A program made the translations under genes and the position numbers. The notes below the pieces were generated by a model that saw nothing but the letters and a program-made list of their open reading frames with translations, was not told the origin of the DNA and did not search any database. A stretch of DNA of 64,000 nucleotides from Toxonevra muliebris (lineage: Eukaryota; Arthropoda; Insecta; Diptera; Pallopteridae), in assembly GCA_963691655.1 (NCBI GenBank), contig OY829328.1, forward strand, positions 72,234,400 to 72,298,399, given 5' to 3'. Below are positions 46,458 through 55,069 of this stretch, piece after piece (the stretch's first letter is position 1; every line of letters starts with the position of its first letter).

Positions 46458-46742
46458 GGGGTCATATGGTCGGGACTATACCATCCAAGTGACACCAAAC
46501 GGTCTAACTAGGCTATTTAGTACTGTATTGTAATGGTTAGACCATCAATACATTACCAAACACTTGGTCACTTATGCCTGTATCAATAATATGCTGCTGG
46601 TAGTTTCCGGTAGTCCGCCCTGGGTCATATGGTAGGGACTATACCAACCAAGCGGCACCGCATGGTCTGGTTATGGTGTTTAGTATTGTATGATGAGGGT
46701 TAAACCAGCAATACAATACTAAACACTGGGTCATTTATGCCT
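46458..46742. repeat. two 121-bp tandem copies with an internal palindrome
   Basis: GGGTCATATGGT..GGACTATACC starts at 46,458 and again at 46,622, and both copies run to TTATGCCT (46,578 and 46,742), with period 164. Each holds a palindrome: in copy 2 GTTTAGTATTGTAT is followed after a short loop by CAATACAATACTAAAC. Confidence 0.82.
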
Positions 46743-47197
46743 ATTCTAGCGTCTTTTTATTTCCATTATTTATCCTGCTTGTCTCTACTCACCCGAACGT
46801 GTATTTCCACGATGTAGTCACCTTGCTGGTCCGTTAAGAAACGACCGCGAGTTGTCTTGCACAGCTTCTTTTATACACCCTCTGCTTCTTCTTGTTCTAA
46901 TTCTAGCTGACGCTGTCGCTACTAAAATTGTGGTGTTGCTGCTTCGCTGTCATGCTGCCATTGGCTGGTTTCGATCGCGTGATGTGAAATTTTTAAATTC
47001 GCATCGCAGTGGGCTTCGTTGTTTATTTCTTTCTCTGCTTCTTCGCTGCCAATGTGGAGTGATAGTCCCGTTATTCTTGTGCTTGCCTATTGCTGGCATA
47101 CTTCGTTGTGTTTGTTGTTGTTGTCTTGTGGTTGCCCCAGTGGGACCAGAAGTCGGTCGCACCCAGTAGACACTATCGCCTTGTGCCGTCACAATCC

Positions 47198-48049
47198 TTA
47201 AACCCTCTTCTTATATGCGTAGTTTTATGCGTCCAGTATCCAAAAATACCCGATAGCAAGAAAAAACCCATTCACATAAATATATAATTTTCCAACATAT
47301 CCCACAATAATGCAAAAACAACCCTTTCCTCAAAAACGGGGCTAGACTTATTGTAAAATCTGCAGAAAAGAAAGTCAATCTTGCACTTTAAAGTTAAATT
47401 TTGTCTCATAATAATACGAGTTTCTGCAAGCGAAACAACAACGTGATGAACGCTTCCATCAAGTTACTTACTATATGCTTCGAATATTAATATTGTGCAA
47501 AAAACTTGAACTCTATGCTTGCTGAGTTTTTCTACTAGAAATTTATTAAGATATGTATGGGTTTTTTTCAGCAGTTTTTGAAGACCCCAATTTTTGGACT
47601 TCAGGACTAGATTGTGTGAATCGTAGAAATAATGGGAAAAACTGAGTTTAGATTCGTAAACAGTGCCATCGAATTTTTTATAAAACCGTTGGAAAATTAA
47701 AGGACAACATTTTTTGTTGCACATATATGTATTAAGACACAAGCTCTGAACAAAAATGAAATCAAACCGGAAATAACAACAAATCAAGAACCAAACAAAA
47801 CCATTGCCCCTGAAATTTCAGATTTATTGTAGTAGTAGTCGTGATCGAGATATATGGTAAAAAGTTTAGCTGTAGAAAAAATTTAATATCCCCTTTGGTC
47901 ACCCCTCTGTATCCGCCACTACCCACAATACCTATAAAAGTTGGAAATACTTGAAGAAAAGCTAGAATAAGGAAAGCTTACCCCCAACATCTCAATCTAC
48001 AAGTGAGAGAGAGGAAATGGAAACGAGGGAGGAGAGGAAATGGAAATGG
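47198..48049. other. non-coding, nothing recognised
   Basis: A minus-strand frame (47,464-47,787) is Cys/Phe/Lys-rich without recognisable motifs. Nothing else supports a gene. Confidence 0.45.
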
Positions 48050-48230
48050 AGGAAATTTAGTTGAGAGATACTTTTTAAAATGCTTTTAAATATTATACAA
48101 AAAAAATATACTCATACTCATTAAGCTAAGTACTCTAAACAAATATTACTAAAATAGTAGAATGATAGAAAATAAAAAAGTCACTAAAGACCCACAAGTA
48201 AAAAGTTTCAAGTATATTTTTAAAATGCTT

Positions 48231-48236
48231 TTTATT
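48231..48236 (-). terminator. poly(A) signal of the first protease gene
   Basis: TTTATT on the plus strand gives AATAAA on the minus strand, 26 bases after the stop codon. The second protease gene has it at the same spacing. Confidence 0.7.
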
Positions 48237-48262
48237 ATACAAATCGGTACTCGATCATTTTT

Positions 48263-49021
48263 TTAAACGGAAGATGCAGCGCTGATAATCCAAGAACGAA
48301 AGTATGCAACATCGACATAGACATCAGGATACTTGGCCTTAGCGCAATTTTCTCCCCAAGAAGTAACACCAACTAAAACACCACCAGAGACCAATGGGCC
48401 ACCAGAATCACCACTGCAAGTAGACTTTCCTGAAGCAGTTGCACAGATCATAGATGCCATGATTCTGTTACCATACGCATAAGATGAGGAAGAGCACTGA
48501 GAGCGCCCAACAATTTGAAGAATAACATGTTGCAAAGATTCTGAATATGATCCTTCGTATTTAGTCTTACCCCAGCCTGTTGCTTCAGCAGCAGCACCAT
48601 TATCAGGGGCCGACTTAGCTAAAGCAATATTCTTGACGGTAGAGCTATACTCTACAGAAGAATTCAAACGAATGACACCAATATCGTTGTCCACAGTCTC
48701 TATATTAAAGCCTTCATGAATCTGGAAGGCAGCAACTGGAATGAGAGTACCACCAGAATTCCAATTTGTGGCACCAACGCGAACTGTCAGAGAAGATACA
48801 TCCCTCTTCACTAAACAATGAGCAGCAGTTACAATGATTTTATTGTTGTAGATGGAACCACCACAATCGTGAACACCGTTCCTTAGTATCGCAACTTGCC
48901 AAGGATGGTTGCTAATAGATGTATTTTTGCCACCGACAATGAAGAACCGTGGGGAGCCCTCGGGATTGAAGGCACTAAGTGCACAAGCGACTGCCGACAA
49001 GAAAATCACCAACTTCAACAT
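48263..49021 (-). CDS. secreted trypsin-fold serine protease (S1A), copy 1
   Basis: A 252-residue, intronless digestive-type S1 protease. The signal peptide is residues 1-17 (cleavage likely after ALSA), followed by a short propeptide 18-27 and IVGG at 28-31. Catalytic triad: His68 (TAAHC), Asp113 (DNDIGVIRL) and Ser206 (GDSGGP). The six cysteines fit the three disulfides of invertebrate trypsins. Pocket residues in chymotrypsin numbering: Ser189 (residue 200), Gly216 and Asp226 (residue 233), so Asp is absent at the base but present at 226, an arrangement known in crab collagenase-like brachyurins. The residue before IVGG is Phe (SPRFF), not Arg/Lys. An N-glycosylation sequon NTS is at 33. 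It is about 77% identical (my manual count) to the neighbour at 51,513. Start choice: the Met begins the signal peptide and lies about 40 bp from the TATA box. Substrate specificity is inferred. Confidence 0.95.
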   Translation of the reverse strand: MLKLVIFLSAVACALSAFNPEGSPRFFIVGGKNTSISNHPWQVAILRNGVHDCGGSIYNNKIIVTAAHCLVKRDVSSLTVRVGATNWNSGGTLIPVAAFQIHEGFNIETVDNDIGVIRLNSSVEYSSTVKNIALAKSAPDNGAAAEATGWGKTKYEGSYSESLQHVILQIVGRSQCSSSSYAYGNRIMASMICATASGKSTCSGDSGGPLVSGGVLVGVTSWGENCAKAKYPDVYVDVAYFRSWIISAASSV

Positions 49022-49058
49022 ATTTCAATGAACCAATTGTGATATTCATAAAGTGGCA

Positions 49059-49067
49059 CTATTTATA
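49059..49067 (-). promoter_or_regulatory. TATA box of protease copy 1
   Basis: The minus strand reads TATAAATAG about 40 bp before the ATG. ATATCACAA, a plausible initiator, lies some 25-28 bases further on, implying a very short 5' leader as in other fly trypsin genes. The same elements with the same spacing lie before copy 2. Confidence 0.75.
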
Positions 49068-49570
49068 TATTTACAGGGTTTTAAAGGTACTTGAAATAGA
49101 TTTAGGAATGCTCGTTTTTTTAGAAAAAAAATAATTAAATTGAGTGCAAAGCACTAATTATTATTTATTACTTATAATTAAAATTAAAAGCTACATGAGC
49201 AAACAGCGATAGCATTAATGGCCTTCAGCAAAGTTTTGACAATGACAAATGTAAGCAACAAAGTTTTTAATGCGACTGAATTCTTAAATCTGGAATCTTC
49301 AAGAGTTGTTACCCCAATAAATTTGTTGATAACAGAATTGTATATTGACGCAAAAACGTAATTGCCTAAAGAAAAAAACTGTTTTGTCTGACTCGATTCA
49401 TTTTTTTATCCAATTTATTTGTGTTTTCTGTTCATGATGTAAGTATCAAATTTTTTACGCAAAAATAAATTGCTGAAACTGGAGTTTTGATCATTATTAC
49501 TCTATAACTCTTAAAAATTGAAAAATTCTAGGCAACTCTGAAAGTTTGTTTTTGCTTGGAATAGCCCACT

Positions 49571-50191
49571 ATTACGTATATGTAACGGTTTCCACAGCCT
49601 AATCCTTACTAGGTACCAACAATTTTTTTCACCATTTTAGTTCCTTAACTTTATAAAACATATGTTACAAAATTTCAGACTCTAGCACTGCTGAGTCGCT
49701 CTGGGCATTAATGGGTTAATATCTAAGACTGCAATACTTGCTTTGTAATTGGACTTAACTATTTATCTGTTAACTACTAAAAAATTCTTTAATATGCATA
49801 TAAATTACTATTGGCTGATTTAGAATACTCTTTTCGCACTAAGCTGGTTTTGATCGTCATATCTCCTAAGCTCGAGAAAACTAAACTTATAAGTTGAAGA
49901 CGAATTGAAGACGTGGTCTTATTCAGTTTAACTTTGTTACTATCACAAGATAAAATCCTAAGTAATAATATTGGCAGCACCCACTTTGGTGCCAAAGTGT
50001 AATGAGTGAAGTTCAATATAAAACAACACAACATATTTTCGCTTGTATATTGCATTGTTGTAAATTTTGTACCTTAGTGACATATTTGTTTATTTAAAAA
50101 AAGAAAATTTGTTTTAACACAGATAAATTTTTGTTTTAATTTACATTTCAACTATTTGTGGATATTAAATTTGCAAAATTTATTCATACTC
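49571..50191. other. unique spacer between duplicated blocks, left part
   Basis: Not shared with the other duplicated block. GGGCATTAATGGGTTAA at about 49,703-49,719 ends in a TTAA. A minus-strand frame (49,789-50,055) is unrecognised. Confidence 0.45.
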
Positions 50192-50662
50192 ATCATATTC
50201 CATGACGACCTCGATAGTCTAGTGGATAGTGCACTAGACTTTCATCCAGAAGGTTGCGGGTTCGATTCCCGTCTTGGTCTGGTGGTTAAATCTCATAAAC
50301 TTCTTATTTTCACTATCGATATGAAGTGGATGAGAATTATAAGAATGTGTACAAGTACACACCTTGGTTGGTAATGGCAAGACCACCGAGCTGATAAAAA
50401 ATTGCCACATAGCCGTTCGGAATCGGCGTTAAACTGTAGGTCCTACCATCGCCACTGTAGTTAGTGGAAGAGTGCCAGACTCTTGTTTCTGGAGACCCGA
50501 GTTCGATTCTCGGCTTGGGTATGTTTCTTATCTATCTTTCTTTCTCCCTTTCTTTCTTTCTTTCTTTCTTGGGGCTTTGGTACAAAAGATCTTATAGGTC
50601 GCAGTGCCTGACTTTCGAGTCGTCCTTCCTTCAAATAATAATAATAATAATCATATTCCATG
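50192..50662 (+). repeat. 13-bp target site duplication around the composite SINE
   Basis: ATCATATTCCATG occurs at 50,192-50,204 and 50,650-50,662, immediately outside the SINE unit, with the 3' copy directly after the (AAT)n tail. Confidence 0.9.
50205..50649 (+). mobile_element. composite SINE: tRNA-Glu head, tRNA-Lys-like second unit, LINE-like tail (copy B)
   Basis: A 445-bp unit. The head is tRNA-Glu(UUC)-like: A box TAGTCTAGTGG (50,215-50,225), anticodon arm CTAGACTTTCATCCAGAAGG, and B box GGTTCGATTCC (50,259-50,269). The body matches copy A to GGCGTTAAACTGTAGGTCC. From about 50,447 a second tRNA-like unit follows: TAGTTAGTGG (imperfect A box), the arm CCAGACTCTTGTTTCTGG with CTT in the anticodon position (Lys-like), and AGTTCGATTCT (50,500-50,510). 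Then come (TTTC)n (50,535-50,570), TACAAAAGATCTTATAGGTC and (AAT)n. The AGATCTTATAGGTCGC tail matches the 3' region of the LINE at 62,524. A perfect 13-bp target duplication brackets the whole unit. Confidence 0.88.
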
Positions 50663-50689
50663 GATTCGGATTTGGGTAGGGCTGATTTT

Positions 50690-51090
50690 ACTAAATTAAA
50701 GGATAAATATCAGACTCAATATTGACCAAAACCCAGACCTAGACCTAGACAAAAACTAGTGCCAAAATTTACTCAATGTTACTCAATAAATGATAATCGA
50801 AACAAAACTGAGACCAAAATTCAAAGTGAAGTTGAATTGAAATTTAGGCCAAATATTTACAACAAACAAAATTTTAACTTAAATACAGACCAAAAGTAGA
50901 CAAAACTGTAGACCTAATTCAGGCAACAAATTTAAAAAAAAAATCTGCACCAAAATTCTAGACCGAAATTTGAAACAAAATTCAAACCGGTTTCAGACCA
51001 AATTAAGACCAAAACTCCCATCAAAATTTGACCAAAATTTCGGCCATAACTCAAACTCAAAGTTAGATAAAAACTGAGGCTAAAAGAATA
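50690..51090. repeat. degenerate A-rich repeats (ACCAAAATTCAGA-like)
   Basis: Irregular units such as GAGACCAAAATTCAAA and CAGACCTAGACCTAGAC. They are the opposite-strand equivalent of 28,431-28,880. Not coding. Confidence 0.6.
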
Positions 51091-51480
51091 CAAGATTTCT
51101 TCAGCCCTCATGGGCTTCCCCTCCCCCCTTCCCTCCGCCCCTGCTCCCGTCACTGATGCCAACGATTTTTTTCTTTAAGCAAAATAAGCGAATAAATGAA
51201 TTCGATCGTTAAAATCATTCATTCAGTCTTTGAATAGTTGAAATCACTCGATAGTTCGCATTACTAATCAAAACAGTAAAATTATTGAAAAAAGCCACAA
51301 ATACCGTAGTTGAGAGATAGTTTTTAAAATACTTTTAAATATTACATAAATAAGATACTCATTCGAGTAAGCTAAATATTCGAAACAAGTACCAGTGAAA
51401 TATGTAGTAGAATGATAAAAAATTGAAAGTCACCAGAGACCCACAAGTAAAAGGTTTCAAGTATATTTTTTAAAACGTTT

Positions 51481-51486
51481 TTTATT
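51481..51486 (-). terminator. poly(A) signal of the second protease gene
   Basis: AATAAA on the minus strand, 26 bases after the stop codon, as in copy 1. Confidence 0.7.
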
Positions 51487-51512
51487 ATCTTAATCGATTC
51501 TTGGTTATTTTT

Positions 51513-52283
51513 TTAAACGGAAGATGCAGCGCTGATGATCCAAGAACGAAGGTAGGCAACATCGGCATAGACATCAGGAAACTTTGTCAGAGCGCAACCC
51601 TCTCCGAAAGAAGTAACACCAACCAAAACCCCACCAGAGACCAATGGGCCACCAGAATCACTTTGGCAAGTAGCCTTTCCTGAAGCGGCAGCACAGATCA
51701 TAGATGCCTTGATTTCTTCCTTATCATACTCATAAGGTGAGGATGAGCACTGAGAACGTCCAACAATTTGAAGAAAAACATGTTGCAAAGTTTCTGAAGA
51801 TGATCCATTGACTTTAGTGTGACCCCAGCCGGTGGCTTCAGCATCAACACCATTATCAGGAGCCGACGTGGCTAAAGCAATATTCTTGACGGTAGAGCTA
51901 TACTCTACAGGAGAATTCAAACGAATGACAGCAATATCGTTTTCAAAACTGGATTTAATATAACCATCGTGAATCTTGAAGGCAGCAACTGGAATGAGAG
52001 TACCACCAGAATTCCAATTTGTGGCACCAACGCGAACTGTCAGAGAAGATGCATTCTCATCTTCCAGACCTTCCAGACAATGAGCAGCAGTTACAATGAT
52101 TTCATTATTGTAGATGGAACCACCACACCAGTGATTACCGTTTTCTTGTATCGAAACTTGCCAAGGATATTTGCTAATAGTTGTATTTGTACCACCAATA
52201 ATGAAAAACTGTGGAGAGCCATCAGGATTGGAGGCACTAAGTGTGCAAGCGACTGCCGACAAGCAAATCACCAACTTCAGCAT
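51513..52283 (-). CDS. secreted trypsin-fold serine protease (S1A), copy 2, with Gly193Ser
   Basis: A 256-residue, intronless paralogue of the 48,263 gene. Signal peptide 1-17, propeptide 18-27, IIGG at 28-31 preceded by QFF. Triad His68, Asp116 (ENDIAVIRL) and Ser210. The loop around the nucleophile reads TCQSDSGGP: the residue equivalent to Gly193 is Ser208 (codon AGT on the minus strand). Gly193 is one of two backbone donors of the oxyanion hole and is nearly invariant in active S1 proteases. Pocket: Ala189 (residue 204), Gly216, Asp226 (residue 237), and Trp215 replaced by Phe. There is a three-residue longer loop after His57 (GLEDENASS). The open frame, six cysteines, TATA box and poly(A) signal are all intact, so it looks like a functional gene. 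Whether catalysis is normal is open. Confidence 0.94.
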   Translation of the reverse strand: MLKLVICLSAVACTLSASNPDGSPQFFIIGGTNTTISKYPWQVSIQENGNHWCGGSIYNNEIIVTAAHCLEGLEDENASSLTVRVGATNWNSGGTLIPVAAFKIHDGYIKSSFENDIAVIRLNSPVEYSSTVKNIALATSAPDNGVDAEATGWGHTKVNGSSSETLQHVFLQIVGRSQCSSSPYEYDKEEIKASMICAAASGKATCQSDSGGPLVSGGVLVGVTSFGEGCALTKFPDVYADVAYLRSWIISAASSV

Positions 52284-52335
52284 ATTTCAATGTAATGAAC
52301 CTCTTACAAATAATTGTGATATTCATAAAGTAACA

Positions 52336-52344
52336 CTATTTATA
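52336..52344 (-). promoter_or_regulatory. TATA box of protease copy 2
   Basis: TATAAATAG on the minus strand, about 53 bp before the ATG. The downstream ATATCACAA is conserved with copy 1. Confidence 0.75.
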
Positions 52345-52894
52345 CATTTACATGGGCTTAAAGGTACTTGAAATGGGTTTAGGAATGCCCTTTTCTTACT
52401 CAGAGAAAAAATAATTTAATTGAGTGCAAAGTTCTAATTATTATTTATTACTTATAATTAAAATTAATAGCTACATGAACAAACAGCGATATCAGCAATG
52501 GCGTTCAGCAAAGTTTTGACAATGACAAATGTAAGCAACAAAGTTCTGAATGCGACTGAATTCTTAAATCTGGAGTCTTCAAGAGTTGTTAGCCCAATAA
52601 ATTTGTTGATAATATAATTATAAATTAACTGATAATATCTGTTTCAGAAAGTAATTGCCTAAAGAAAAAAAGCTGTTTTATGTGACTCAATCCATTTTAG
52701 AATCCAATTTATTTTGCGTTTTCTGTTCATGATATGAGTATCAAAATATTAACGCAAAAACAAATTGCTGAAACTGGGATTTTGGTCATTATTACTCTAA
52801 AAATTCTGGACAACTCTGAGGAACTTGAATCAATCCACTAAAGATTTTTTTTCTTTGTTTAAGTGGCAGTTGGTGGTCACACTTTCAGACCAGA

Positions 52895-53001
52895 ACGACC
52901 CATTGTGATACCACATCGTTGGACCTACAGTTTAACGCTGGTTCCGTATGGTGGTGTGGCAATTTGTTATCATTTTGTGGTTTTACCTTTGCCTATTAAC
53001 C
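52895..53001 (-). mobile_element. tRNA-derived SINE, headless fragment (copy C)
   Basis: The reverse complement reads GGCAAAGGTAAAACCACAAA, ATGATAACAAATTGCCAC, ACGGAACCAGCGTTAAACTG, TAGGTCCAACGATGTGG and ATCACAATGGGTCGTTC. This matches the body and 3' part of copy A in the same order. No tRNA-like head is present. Confidence 0.78.
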
Positions 53002-54579
53002 AACAGACTAAGACGGGAGTGGTTATATATATAATGGTGCGGTATTGTAAGCTATCTAAATTATAATCTAAAATTCTAGATTTCTTTGATTAGTTCTTAT
53101 TCAATATATATGTGTGTGTGTTAACTATACATTATATTAATCAATTCCAATCAATGCATAAAACAATAGCATATCTTAAATATTTCATATCCAAAATTGT
53201 TATATATACGTGATCCTAACCAAAAAAAGAAAACCACAACTAATATTCAGCTCAGAGATATTTGTCTCCAATTATACAAAATGAGAAAAATAACGAAATT
53301 AATCCGCTTACATATTAGACTCATTAGTCAACCAGTATAATGAATGAAGCCTCACTATAATAAGTCTCAAAGGATTTAGACATTATATCAATTAAGATAT
53401 AGTGGAGCGTTACATTAATAGATATCTACATTATATGATATTTGATATTAGAAAAGAATATATGTAAAAATATTGTACAACTAGAGAGTGAGTGCTCAAG
53501 CAGCAAACAAAAGGAAGAATACAAAGGATACAGTGTTTGTATGTGTGTGTGTGCGTGTGTGTATGTCTCATTGTCATGGCAAATTACCTAAAACTGCTAT
53601 TGTATTCAAAGGAAGAATACACAATACAAATCCTTCTACTTACACAATACAATTTGATGAAGCTGACGACAGTCAAGGATAATGTATGCAAGCGTGTATG
53701 TGTGTGTATGAGTATGAGCTTGCATGAACAAATGTTATTAAGGATATTAATATAAAAGCACCAGTAACAGCAGAAGCAACATAAAAATACAACAAAATAA
53801 ATTTTGAACAGACGCCAGTTTATTATAAAAAAAATGTATATATACATAGAATGATTGAAGTACAAGAAAGCAAAATAAGGTAATGGCGAAAAAGCACAAC
53901 CCTCAATTCGATTTTTGATATGCTTTAGGTCAAGCATAAGACATTATCAGCGCCCAGGTCATTATACGTTTTCAAACACAACCACTTTCTGTCGCTCTTT
54001 TCGTCTCACTCTTCCACATATCCCATTTTATATTGTTTTCTCCACAAGTGTATTGAAATTGTATGTTGGTATATGTTTGTATTGAATGAATACATGAGTG
54101 TCTCATTAACATTCAGAGGCTGGCGTTTGTTGCCTCATATTCTTCGATATGTATGTACAACTACATCAAATACAATTTTCTTAATGTAACAAAAACAACA
54201 ATACAAAAAACAACAACTACTAAAAGCTTTCTTCAATAATTGCTTGCATGTGCCATGGCGAATTTCATATACACTCATGCATTCTCTCTCTTCCTTTTCT
54301 TCTAATAGTAAATTAATTGTTTTGCTTTCATTAAGAAAATTCAAACCAGTTTTGCTTTCTATTGTATACGCTAGTTGCATACACTACTACATTCATAGAG
54401 AGTCGAATTATTTTCTGGTATAAAGTTCCTGAATGAAATACAAAAATAATTTCTTAAATTATGGTAATAAATGAAGAATGCAATTAGATTAGCTTTACTT
54501 TCATTGGTTTGACTTGGTCATGCTAGAATGTTTGGAAAAGATATTGTAAATGTAGGAAATGAACAAAGGAGAAAAAGCA
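53002..54579. other. non-coding with (TG)n tracts
   Basis: TG/GTGT tracts at about 53,110-53,120, 53,537-53,565 and 53,695-53,710. No gene was supported. Confidence 0.5.
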
Positions 54580-54970
54580 AAGAAGATTACAGACCAAAGA
54601 TAACAGACCAAAAATCACAGATCAAAGATCACAGACCAAAGATCACAGACGAAAGATCACTGACCAAAGATCACTAGAGATCGGGAGATCAATAAACCAA
54701 AACGCCAATAAACCCAAGAACGTCGAAATCAAAGCTTAAAGACTAAAAACCATAAGCCAAAGACCATGAATCCAAGTTGATGAACTAAACGCAAAAATGA
54801 AAAACAAAAAATCAAGAAAGACTGAGAGGCTAAATACCAAAAAACCAATAGACCAAAGGCCATAGACTTAAATCTAAAATTAAAAGACTAAAGGCCATAG
54901 ATTAAAAACCAAAGTGCCAGAGACCGAAATCTAAACTTCAAGTCCGAAAATAGACTTAAGAGTTGAGGGT
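54580..54970. repeat. minisatellite (GACCAAAGATCACA units), left part
   Basis: Near-regular units of AGACCAAAGATCAC at 54,590-54,680 decay into CCAAAGACCATGAA-like repeats to about 54,960, where LINE sequence begins. The same style resumes at 56,660. Confidence 0.8.
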
Positions 54971-55069
54971 GGGCTGGACTAAACCAAAGCAGGGATAGAG
55001 CCAGTATAAGAGAGCAGAAAAATAGGAAGGAATTGTGAGGAGGGTATAAAACGAAGGAAAGTCTAAGGT

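Larger units (their letters stand above)
45883..47193 (-). mobile_element. probable solo LTR with 4-bp target duplication
   Basis: The block starts TGTAACG and ends CGTCACA, a TG...CA unit whose ends are inverted at six of seven bases. It is flanked by ATCC on both sides (45,879-45,882 and 47,194-47,197), the target duplication length of Gypsy-type LTR elements. On the minus strand a TATAAAAG box (complement of 46,867-46,874) lies about 320 bp from the high-coordinate end, followed by GC-richer sequence, as expected for U3/R. No gag-pol sequence is next to it, so it would be a recombination-derived solo LTR. It contains two tandem repeat blocks. The superfamily is an inference. Confidence 0.68.
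48050..49570 (-). repeat. segmental duplication, copy 1 (protease gene plus flanks)
   Basis: From TTGAGAGATACTTTTTAAAA (about 48,050) to the GGCAACTCTGAAAG region (about 49,550), this block aligns along its whole length with 51,308-52,840. It includes the 3' flank, the coding sequence, the core promoter and about 0.5 kb of upstream sequence (for example GAGTGCAAAG.. and AAAGTTTTGACAATGACAAA). Confidence 0.9.
51308..52840 (-). repeat. segmental duplication, copy 2 (protease gene plus flanks)
   Basis: Aligns with 48,050-49,570, beginning at TTGAGAGATAGTTTTTAAAA and ending near GACAACTCTGAGG. The offset between gene starts is 3,262 bp. Small indels occur in the 5' leader (an extra TGAACCTCTTACAAAT-like segment) and in the upstream flank. 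Confidence 0.9.

Noticed and set aside
49789..50055. 88-codon minus-strand frame between the two proteases
   Set aside because: No motif, no homology to the proteases, AT-rich background; considered chance.
50447..50520. A free-standing tRNA-Lys gene
   Set aside because: The acceptor stem is not formed, the A box is imperfect, and the unit lies inside one target duplication together with the upstream SINE.
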